Virus record (IMG/VR): IMGVR_UViG_3300020021_000029 | Coordinates: 1 to 36,669 of that record | Source of the DNA: a virus | Length of the DNA stretch: 36,669 bases | Reading direction: 5' to 3' (one strand) | In this document: positions 13,546-20,314 of the stretch, piece by piece | Layout: each line of letters begins with the position of its first letter | Position numbering within the stretch: the stretch's first letter is position 1 | Made by a program: the position numbers and the translations under genes | The notes under the pieces: model-generated | What the model was told of the DNA's origin: nothing | The model's database searches: none | Seen by the model: the letters and a program-made list of their open reading frames with translations, nothing else

Positions 13546-15201
13546 CTATTCTCCTTTGCCAAATGAAACTCCCATTGACCATGCAGGAGTTCCTGAATGG
13601 CTTGCTCCTGAACTACTACCACTCCAGCCACCAGTTGATCCATAGTCATTAGAGTATGTACTCGATGAATCACTTGTATCATTTGACCATGATCTTGCAG
13701 AAGGTGTATAGCCTGATGGTGCAGCAGCTGGCATGCCATTAACTGGCATAGGAGGAATCACTGGCGCTACAGGTGGCGGAGTACACACAGTTCCTAGTGC
13801 ATCATTTGCATTCGGACTAGCTGCGGGCATATACACTCCTGTGTTTATATGAACTGGCATTTGATAGGTAACCGGACTATTGTCGTTATCGCTTATATAT
13901 CCTGTATCTTGCCATCCAGCAGCAGCAGGAGTTGGTGTTGTTACAGTGGTTGGCGTAGCTGGGGTCGCTTTTGCAACTTCCACAGCATCTAAAAGTTTCT
14001 TAAACTCTTTTCCCCTTTCTATAGCAGCTACTGCTACAGAAGGTTCAAATGGCTTTTGTCCTATTAAATATTCTGCAAATTGAGGATCAAAAATAGATCT
14101 TACCGCTTCTTTGAGCATTGATTCTCTGTGTTCTTGTGGGACCTTATTTGGTTCATCTGGCTGAGCAGCTTCTGCGTTGCCTTCAAGTATCCATTCTGCT
14201 GCTGCTATACCTACAATACCTCTTTTGAAGTCCCTATGACCAATTCCTGGTTTGTAGATTACTCTATCAACAGGATCTAAAGAACCAAGATGATTTCCTT
14301 TTTTATCAAGGCATTCTAGATCTCTATGACTATAATCAGGCCTCGTTTCGTATATTTCAACGCCATTCGCATCTTTTATGGGTGTCCCATTATCTTTCAA
14401 GCGCATGCCACCTTCTTTGGTAGTATAATAATCGTCTTTCATTTCTTTTTTAATGCGCTGTTTGAAATCATGAGGATTTACTTTACGCACTTTTTTATCA
14501 TCTTCAGGCTTTTTAGGACCGCCTGTACCACCAACCGCTTTAGCCGCTGCTTTAGCTATGTCTGCCTTATTAGGCTTCTTATCATTCCCATTACCTTTGC
14601 GCATTTGAACATTGGCTGCTGGCTGAACTACTGCATATACCGGTTCTTTTTTAGCCATTAGTTCTGCATACCGTGCCGTGCCGGGCCGAACTATAAATTG
14701 AGTTTCAGGATCAGTAATTGAACCATCTGGATTCCGTTCAATGGAAGGGCCAGCTTGGAAACCAGTAGTGAACGCTGCAGTTGTATCTACGATAGTAGGA
14801 CTGTTGTCGCGGAATTCTGAGTTATCAGCAGACCTTCCTTTATACGTATCCCATAACAGCCAACTAGTTAACGTTCCTAGTCCAACTCCCAATACAACAG
14901 GAGGCGCCAGTATAACAAAGCCAGCTCCTGCAGTGGCACCTGCTGCCAATGATAAAACAACGTTAATTGTAGAAGGCTCTTTAGCAACATCTTTTGCAAC
15001 ATCTACCGCCGCTGCAGGAGTCATAGCTAATGCAGGAAGACCTTTCTCTTTATTCTCAAGCATCTTCTTTAGAAGAACTCTGGAATAAGAGGTAGTAATG
15101 TGTTGAGAGAGTTTGGTGTTTGCCTTAGGATTCATTGCTCCTAATGGTAAAGAGATAAGAAGAGAGAGCGCCAAAAATTGACGCGAAAAACGTGGTCTCA
15201 T
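13546..15201 (-). CDS. Secreted protein with colicin E3-like ribonuclease centre
   Basis: 551 aa. Residues 1-23 are a Sec signal peptide (Arg-rich start, LALSLLISLPLG core, then AM). About 75-118 is a long hydrophobic Gly/Ala segment (two transmembrane spans or a pore-like region). About 200-255 is a basic linker. 260-330 resembles the colicin E3 cytotoxic RNase: Asp289, His292 and Glu296 have exactly the D-x2-H-x3-E spacing of E3 Asp510/His513/Glu517, followed by KKGNHLGSLDP like E3 GQHLGSFEP, then basic residues (HRDFKR) that may supply the catalytic Arg. From 330 on there is a helical domain and a Pro/Ser/Gly-rich tail. E3 enzymes cut 16S rRNA in the decoding site. The domain is internal rather than C-terminal. 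The gene is a minus-strand moron between head genes, with AAGGGGA before ATG. Confidence 0.65.
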   Translation of the reverse strand: MRPRFSRQFLALSLLISLPLGAMNPKANTKLSQHITTSYSRVLLKKMLENKEKGLPALAMTPAAAVDVAKDVAKEPSTINVVLSLAAGATAGAGFVILAPPVVLGVGLGTLTSWLLWDTYKGRSADNSEFRDNSPTIVDTTAAFTTGFQAGPSIERNPDGSITDPETQFIVRPGTARYAELMAKKEPVYAVVQPAANVQMRKGNGNDKKPNKADIAKAAAKAVGGTGGPKKPEDDKKVRKVNPHDFKQRIKKEMKDDYYTTKEGGMRLKDNGTPIKDANGVEIYETRPDYSHRDLECLDKKGNHLGSLDPVDRVIYKPGIGHRDFKRGIVGIAAAEWILEGNAEAAQPDEPNKVPQEHRESMLKEAVRSIFDPQFAEYLIGQKPFEPSVAVAAIERGKEFKKLLDAVEVAKATPATPTTVTTPTPAAAGWQDTGYISDNDNSPVTYQMPVHINTGVYMPAASPNANDALGTVCTPPPVAPVIPPMPVNGMPAAAPSGYTPSARSWSNDTSDSSSTYSNDYGSTGGWSGSSSGASHSGTPAWSMGVSFGKGE

Positions 15202-15241
15202 ACGAGATCCCCTTGGTTTGTTATGGATATTTGAAACACTG

Positions 15242-15260
15242 CTATGTATACTATATCACA
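15242..15260 (-). promoter_or_regulatory. Promoter/operator of the toxin gene
   Basis: On the minus strand TGTGATATAGT (15250-15260) is an extended -10, with TGTACA 17 bases upstream of TATAGT as a weak -35. It overlaps the 13-mer CTATGTATACTAT (15242-15254) that also precedes the RHH gene at 6483. A leader of about 40 bases results. Confidence 0.5.
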
Positions 15261-15400
15261 TCTATATATGATGTACAGTACGCGCTTAAAAAAATATATA
15301 TTATTTCCAATAGTGTGATCGGATCAGGCTATTTGATTTTTTTAATAGTCATGTAGTAGGGTGATTATGCGTACGAAGGGTCGCGCCTTCATATCCTATC
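15261..15400 (+). promoter_or_regulatory. Non-coding region upstream of the capsid leader
   Basis: An A/T-rich stretch between the divergent toxin promoter and the capsid leader repeats. TTGATT near 15334 followed by TAGTAG at 15 bp is a poor sigma70 match. A small GAAGG/CCTTC hairpin lies near 15375-15390. A capsid promoter is expected here, but I cannot fix its position. Confidence 0.3.
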
Positions 15401-15469
15401 GACGTACGGGCATCGTCACCCCAGACGTACGGGACTCGTCAACCCACGACGTATTAAGCCTCGTCAGCT
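15401..15469 (+). repeat. Tandem 23-bp repeats in the capsid leader
   Basis: Two 23-base units (15401-15423 and 15424-15446, each GACGTACGGG...CGTCA.CCCA) and a degenerate third (from 15448, GACGTA...CTCGTCAG). They are GC-richer than the surroundings. They lie in the untranslated leader, although an in-frame ATG at 15361/15367 could run through them. Confidence 0.75.
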
Positions 15470-15505
15470 TGAAAGCCGAACATACTTGTTCCACTTTTCA
15501 AGGAG
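15468..15505 (+). promoter_or_regulatory. Hairpin sequestering the capsid ribosome site
   Basis: CTTGAAAG (15468-15475) pairs with CTTTTCAAG (15494-15502, one bulge). The right arm overlaps the AAGGAG ribosome site (15500-15505) of the capsid gene. Folding would reduce initiation, and unfolding or protein binding could control capsid output. Inference from pairing only. Confidence 0.4.
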
Positions 15506-15510
15506 CCAAC

Positions 15511-16458
15511 ATGGCTATAACAACTACTAGTGTGTTACCAGCACCGGTACAGCAGAGCTTTAGTTATAAGCTCTTGTCCGTACCGGTACCTAACATGATT
15601 CACAAGATTCCTGCAATGCGTAAGGAAATGCCGCGTAATGGTGGTACAACTCTGCGTATGCGTAGATATAATCCTTTAGCAACGGCGATGGTACCACTGG
15701 GAAATTCCGGTGTTACTCCTCCAGGGCAATTGCTAACCGCTGTTAACATCGATGCTACTATTTCATTCTATGGCACCTACGTGCAAATAAATGAACAAGT
15801 AACATTGCAAAACCAAGATCCAGTATTGAATGAGTGCGCTGCTCGTTTGGGTGTATCGCTTCGTCAAACTGAAGATCAGTTAACGCGTGATATGCTTGCA
15901 TCAACTGCTTCATTTATTAACTGTACTGGCGGCGTAAATGGTGACACCCCTACTGAAATCACACGTTCAGACGTTGATGAAGTAGTACGTGCACTCTTGA
16001 ACAACAATGCATATACAATCCTGGATAACATTGAAGGTGAAGATAAGTTCGGTACTGCACCAGTTCGTGATGCATACTTTGCTCTTTGCTCTACTCAATT
16101 GACTGGTGACTTGGATGCGGTTTCAGGATTCATTCAAAAGAACCAATATCCAGCTCCTATGGAAGCATTACGCTCTGAATGGGGTGCAATTGGTAACCTT
16201 CGATTCCTTATCTCATCTATTGGTTCTGTATCGCCTAATGCATCAAACCTTGGTGCTAACGTATACAACATCTTCTGTGTGGGTATGGAAGCATACGCTT
16301 GTATTGAACAAGATGGGTATAGTGCTGCGTTTATTTATAGACCACCTATATACGATGGACCATTGGCGTTGAATGCTTCTGTAGGCTACAAATTTGCTGA
16401 AGTTCCACGCATAACAAACGATCTTTGGGTCATTAACTTGCGTGCAACGCTAGCATAA
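15511..16458 (+). CDS. Major capsid protein, N4-gp56 family
   Basis: 315 aa from ATG 15511 (AAGGAG 5 bases upstream); the longer in-frame start at 15361 would translate the leader repeats and is not favoured. The N-terminus MAITTTSVLPAPVQQSFSYK, then VPNMIHKIPAMRKEMPRNGG and FYGTYVQINEQVTLQNQDPV are the recognisable blocks of the N4-gp56-type HK97-fold capsid family. The C-terminal half has repeated Gly/Ala and the ending typical of the family (YKFAEVPRITNDLWVINLRATLA, split over the last 25 residues). It forms the icosahedral shell. A head protein gene follows 11 bases later. Confidence 0.9.
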   Translation: MAITTTSVLPAPVQQSFSYKLLSVPVPNMIHKIPAMRKEMPRNGGTTLRMRRYNPLATAMVPLGNSGVTPPGQLLTAVNIDATISFYGTYVQINEQVTLQNQDPVLNECAARLGVSLRQTEDQLTRDMLASTASFINCTGGVNGDTPTEITRSDVDEVVRALLNNNAYTILDNIEGEDKFGTAPVRDAYFALCSTQLTGDLDAVSGFIQKNQYPAPMEALRSEWGAIGNLRFLISSIGSVSPNASNLGANVYNIFCVGMEAYACIEQDGYSAAFIYRPPIYDGPLALNASVGYKFAEVPRITNDLWVINLRATLA

Positions 16459-16469
16459 AGGAGATATTC

Positions 16470-17582
16470 ATGGATGGTACAATAATTGGACAAGGTACAT
16501 TTGTTGCTCAGTTTTCTGGCGCCAACCCCAATCCGGGAAGTGCATCAAACCAAGCAGCAATGTTAAATATTATTCAAATACCTTCTGGTGCTGATTGGGT
16601 GAAAGTGTATAACTACACCAAAGCTGGCGCTAATGGCTTGAATAGTGTTTATTTCCAGGGAACGGCTAACTCATTTGCTGGTGTAGAGTTCTACTGGCAA
16701 AGAGGTATGGCTGCAGGAACTGGTATCGTACGTTATAAAGCGAATGGTGCTGCTACATTAGCAGAAGACACCATGGTTACTGGTGGATTCACTATTTACG
16801 ATCCAATCGCTAATGCAATTGGTGCTTTAAATACGACCATAACAGCAATTTCAACTGCTTCAATACCGGTAGTGACTAATTCAGGGTCTAATGGCTTACT
16901 GCCAGGAGACGTTGTTCGTCTTATCAACATAGTTAATGCACAAGAACTAGGTGGTATTGATTTCACCGTAGGTAATAACACACTTACAAGTGGCACATTT
17001 TCTCTTGATTACATGTCTCAGCTTGGATTGGCTGGTACAACAGGATCTTGGAGAAAGATTAACTTTGACCCTATCTTCTATCCTCGCCATCGTTTCATTT
17101 CTAAGATATCACAGGCTCTTCAAGCAGTGGTTACCCTTACAGTGACTCATGGTTATACCGTTGGACAAGAAGTTCGTGTGGTTGTTCCTGATGCCTATGG
17201 CATGGTAGAGATCAATGGATTGCAAGGAACTATTGTTGCTATCGATACTACCGCAGCAACAGGTAACACAATCACGCTGAATATTGATAGTTCAGCATTC
17301 ACAACATTCGCATTCCCAGCTAACGCTGCAGTACCATTTAGTCCTGCAATGATAGTTCCGATTGGTGAAGCGGCGACTGCTCCTTGGCAGAATCTGCTTG
17401 ATGATGCAACGATCAATACCGCATTCCTAGGCATGATTTTAGGTGCTGGTGGAAACGGTAATGCATTAACAACGCCTATTAGTGGTCCTGCTGGAACCGT
17501 ACATTTCTCTACTGCAGATGCAATAGATGCACGAGATACATTGTACTGGGTCGCAGGTAAATCTACATACGGCGGTCTATAA
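16470..17582 (+). CDS. Virion protein with FCCH-like β domain, 370 aa
   Basis: AAGGAG precedes ATG by 6 bases. The N-terminal ~120 residues are a β-rich, Gly/Asn/Ala-rich domain (DWVKVYNYTKAGANGLNSV). The C-terminal half includes the module VTLTVTHGYTVGQEVRVVVP, then GMVEINGLQGTIVAI and FTTFAFP, the β-domain often annotated as ubiquitin-activating-enzyme FCCH-like in phage structural proteins. It is the second gene after the capsid gene, so probably a head decoration, head-tail or appendage protein. The same module occurs in the genes at 18203 and 20315. Confidence 0.6.
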   Translation: MDGTIIGQGTFVAQFSGANPNPGSASNQAAMLNIIQIPSGADWVKVYNYTKAGANGLNSVYFQGTANSFAGVEFYWQRGMAAGTGIVRYKANGAATLAEDTMVTGGFTIYDPIANAIGALNTTITAISTASIPVVTNSGSNGLLPGDVVRLINIVNAQELGGIDFTVGNNTLTSGTFSLDYMSQLGLAGTTGSWRKINFDPIFYPRHRFISKISQALQAVVTLTVTHGYTVGQEVRVVVPDAYGMVEINGLQGTIVAIDTTAATGNTITLNIDSSAFTTFAFPANAAVPFSPAMIVPIGEAATAPWQNLLDDATINTAFLGMILGAGGNGNALTTPISGPAGTVHFSTADAIDARDTLYWVAGKSTYGGL

Positions 17583-17596
17583 TCGAAAACCATATT

Positions 17597-17618
17597 CATG
17601 GGCCCACGTGGGCCCATG
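17597..17618. repeat. Perfect 22-bp GC-rich palindrome
   Basis: CATGGGCCCAC followed by its exact complement lies between two head genes. In RNA it forms a 9-bp stem with an ACGT loop and no T run, so it could be a pause, processing or stability element. Confidence 0.7.
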
Positions 17619-17641
17619 GGCTCTTACCTAAAAGGAAAAGC

Positions 17642-18097
17642 ATGTCCAAAGTTGCAACAAATCCTGGCCAAATAGATTCTCCTCGTCCTATTGATAGGCA
17701 CTCTCTCGACAGAGAAACACAAAAGAAGAAAATGAAGATGCTTCGGGATAAAGACCGCGAGCTCGTTAAAGGAATCTTCCGCTTTTATGAAGTACCTGGC
17801 GGATCCATGTCATTTGTTCTTAGGCTCTACAAAGAGGATCAAACAGAGCGTTATGAACTATGGGATGGTGAGATTTATACCATACCACTGGGTGTAGCAA
17901 AGCATCTCAATAAAAATGGTTGGTATCCAATCTATGGCTATATTGCTGGTGAAACTAAGATCCAACAAGGCTATGGTTCAGGCCATCCAATGCAAATAAG
18001 TAAGAAAGTAAGGCGATTTGGGTTCCAAAGCCTTGAGTTTGTGGATACTGATGATCTGACTCCGGTTGGTGATTCAATCATTCAAGTTACGTATTAA
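17642..18097 (+). CDS. Conserved virion protein, 151 aa
   Basis: AAGGAAAAGC precedes ATG. A basic N-terminus (QKKKMKMLRDKDRELVKGIF) is followed by a compact β-rich domain and the block KKVRRFGFQSLEFVDTDDL, which I recognise as shared by small proteins in many podovirus structural clusters, without a name. The position between capsid and connector genes suggests a head-completion or tail-adaptor role. Not assigned further. Confidence 0.6.
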   Translation: MSKVATNPGQIDSPRPIDRHSLDRETQKKKMKMLRDKDRELVKGIFRFYEVPGGSMSFVLRLYKEDQTERYELWDGEIYTIPLGVAKHLNKNGWYPIYGYIAGETKIQQGYGSGHPMQISKKVRRFGFQSLEFVDTDDLTPVGDSIIQVTY

Positions 18098-18105
18098 TTA
18101 AAGAA

Positions 18106-18124
18106 GGCCAGCATTACACTGGCC
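18106..18124 (+). promoter_or_regulatory. Small GC hairpin in the intergenic gap
   Basis: GGCCAG/CTGGCC, a 6-bp stem with a 7-nt loop shortly after the gene ending at 18097. There is no T run. It may be a weak terminator or processing site in the 105-base gap before the next gene. Confidence 0.35.
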
Positions 18125-18202
18125 TCACACCATTTAGCTTTCCATAAGGGAGTCACTTACGAAAGCAATTTTAGTATAGGTGAACTTATAGGAGGTAAAC
18201 AA

Positions 18203-18562
18203 GTGGCTAGTTGTTATGCGAATCCTAATCCTTTATTTCAACCTGCTATGCGGCTTATTGCTGCTATTACTAATTCAAATCCTGCGGTAGTTACTACTAC
18301 TTTTGCGCATCAATACCTTGATGGCCTTAGTGTTCGTCTAGATCTGCCTCCCGCAGTTGGTATGCAGCAAGCTAATGGGCTCATAGGCATCGTAACTGTA
18401 TTAACAGATGTCACTTTTTCTGTAACGATTGATACGACTACCTTTGAGCCATTTGCTATACCTATGAGTCCTCCCCCGTTCATTGATACCTGTGCTCAAG
18501 TGGTTCCCGTAGGTGAGGTAGCAGAGACGCTTAGAAATGCGACTAGGAACAGATTAGGCTAG
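18203..18562 (+). CDS. Small FCCH-like β-domain protein, 119 aa
   Basis: Starts with GTG at 18203 behind a near-perfect AGGAGGT (7-8 bases upstream), a clear case for a non-ATG start. Almost the whole protein is the β module also seen in the genes at 16470 and 20315 (a strand, then DGLSVRLDLP, GMQQANGLIGIVTVL, FEPFAIP). It is likely a virion decoration or tail-adaptor protein. The unusual start may tune its level. Confidence 0.6.
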   Translation: MASCYANPNPLFQPAMRLIAAITNSNPAVVTTTFAHQYLDGLSVRLDLPPAVGMQQANGLIGIVTVLTDVTFSVTIDTTTFEPFAIPMSPPPFIDTCAQVVPVGEVAETLRNATRNRLG

Positions 18563-18580
18563 TTAAAAAAGGAGCTTAGT

Positions 18581-19657
18581 ATGCCAGCTACATTAGCAGA
18601 TATCAGGACTAAGGTTCGCAGACTAACGCGTTCTCCTAGCCCTGCTCAATTATCAGATAATGAGATATTAGATTATATAAATACTTTTATACTCTATGAC
18701 TTTCCTGAACATCTGCGTCTATTCAGTTTGCGGCAGACATTCTCTTTTTATACCAATCCAGGACAGGATAGATATCCTACGGACAAGATTTCATTTGGTG
18801 GTAATACTACTAATCCATTGTATGACTTTCAAAATAGGTATGTTGCTACCCAAATGCCGGTCTATATTGCGGGAACTGAGTCTATATGGAGTCAGTCGCG
18901 CACTGAGTTCTACCGTATGTACCCATTAACCAATAGTATTCAGACTATAGCTACAGGCAATGGTGTAACAGCTGCATTTAGTGGTACTATCCCTGGAACT
19001 AATGGGAATGCGGGCGGTGCAGTCCTTCTACAAAACAATGTCTTACTATCATCAATTGACTCAAATGGCGAAGGGCTTTCTCTTGTAGATGTACCTATAG
19101 TCGATCCTACAACAGGAAATAATACCATCAACGGGAATCTCTATAATCCTAGTAACTTGCCCGCAACTCCTCCTACGGTCATAGACCCATTCAATGTGGT
19201 TAATTATGTTACCGGTTCTTATGCGGCTACGTTCGCTTTTCCTCCTGGTCCTGGAGAGAATATAACAAGCCAAACCGTACCGTTACAAGTAGCTAGACCG
19301 AACGCTCTTATGTATTTTGATAATACTTTTTTCTTGAGACCCGTGCCGGATATGCCGTATAAAATAGAAATTGAAGTAGATGCACTACCGTCCGTTCTCC
19401 TTCAAAGTAGCGATCAACCTAATCTGAATCAATGGTGGCAATATATTGCCTATGGTGCAGCTAAAAAGATATATGAAGATAGAACAGACACCGATAGTGT
19501 TCAGCTTTTGATGCCAGAATTTAAGACGCAAGAACGCTTGGCATTACGTACAACCTTAGTGCAGATGACTAAAGAACGCACTGCTACGATCTATAGTGAG
19601 AACTCTGGACTTGGTGGTACTGGCGGATGGGGTTGGGGTGCAGGAAGCCCGTTTTAA
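18581..19657 (+). CDS. Head-tail connector / tail accessory protein (gp4-like, putative)
   Basis: 358 aa. The N-terminal motif MPATLADIRTKVRRLTRSPS and LSDNEILDYINTFILYDFPE, with the aromatic pattern that follows, marks a conserved podovirus connector protein. The middle has an inserted Gly/Asn-rich β region (about 120-230). The C-terminal helices (WWQYIAYGAAKKIYEDR, then KTQERLALRTTLVQMTKERT) and Gly/Trp-rich tail are typical. In P22-like phages the protein in this position (gp4) seals the portal. I infer the same role from form and order, since no direct homology search was possible. Confidence 0.6.
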   Translation: MPATLADIRTKVRRLTRSPSPAQLSDNEILDYINTFILYDFPEHLRLFSLRQTFSFYTNPGQDRYPTDKISFGGNTTNPLYDFQNRYVATQMPVYIAGTESIWSQSRTEFYRMYPLTNSIQTIATGNGVTAAFSGTIPGTNGNAGGAVLLQNNVLLSSIDSNGEGLSLVDVPIVDPTTGNNTINGNLYNPSNLPATPPTVIDPFNVVNYVTGSYAATFAFPPGPGENITSQTVPLQVARPNALMYFDNTFFLRPVPDMPYKIEIEVDALPSVLLQSSDQPNLNQWWQYIAYGAAKKIYEDRTDTDSVQLLMPEFKTQERLALRTTLVQMTKERTATIYSENSGLGGTGGWGWGAGSPF

Positions 19658-19689
19658 TTGAATGATTTTGAATTGAAAAGGAGAAAACT

Positions 19690-20313
19690 TTGGCATATCA
19701 GAATAATATTCCGCAGCCGACTAATAGGCTAAAGGATTCACAACAAGACCTTTTAGATAATTTTATTGCCATAAAACAGTTAATAGATGTAAACCATTCT
19801 ACCTTTGGTTCTGCTACAGAGGGAAAACATCCTTTTATAGAATTTCCTACTGCAACGCCAACTCTCAATACATTAACCACACCTGAAGTAGCATTATATT
19901 CAAAGGTTGGAGCTGTTAGTGGTGTCCCGGAACTCTATTTTCAGCGCAATAATCTTGCAGCTGACATGGGATATTCTATAACAGAAGCAACTTTAAATAG
20001 TAATGGATGGACCAGATTGCCCTCTGGATTATTGATTAAATGGGGCACTGGCACCGTCCCTAGAAATCCGTCTAATCCGTGTCCATTTAGTAGTGAAGTG
20101 ACATTTCCTTCTGGCGGGTCAATTCCAGTGTTTACTGCAGTATTTTGTATTGTGGGGAACCAAACGTTTACTTGTCCCATTGGTGAAAATCAATTAAACA
20201 CATCTTTAGCGATTGGAAACTTCTCAACAACAAAATTCTCAGTGCTTGCGCGTGCCAATGGTCTGCCAAATAATGGAAATGTTTCTATGAATTATTTTGC
20301 TATAGGAATGTAA
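19690..20313 (+). CDS. Tail fibre-like protein with gp53-like C-terminus
   Basis: 207 aa with a TTG start at 19690 (AAAAGGAG 6-7 bases upstream). The N-terminus MAYQNNIPQPTNRLKDSQQD is a conserved podovirus opening (virion attachment). The C-terminal ~95 residues start GWTRLPSGLLIKWGTGT and end TKFSVLARANG...MNYFAIGM, the gp53-like tail fibre C-terminal domain. It is a short trimeric fibre or needle candidate between two tail-hub genes. It lies 2 bases from the next gene. Confidence 0.7.
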   Translation: MAYQNNIPQPTNRLKDSQQDLLDNFIAIKQLIDVNHSTFGSATEGKHPFIEFPTATPTLNTLTTPEVALYSKVGAVSGVPELYFQRNNLAADMGYSITEATLNSNGWTRLPSGLLIKWGTGTVPRNPSNPCPFSSEVTFPSGGSIPVFTAVFCIVGNQTFTCPIGENQLNTSLAIGNFSTTKFSVLARANGLPNNGNVSMNYFAIGM

Positions 20314-20314
20314 C

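Noticed and set aside
15361-15510. Capsid protein start at 15361 (50 residues longer)
   Set aside because: The frame runs through GC-rich tandem repeats, has no ribosome site, and the family-type start MAITTT has an ideal AAGGAG. Kept only as a note in a finding.
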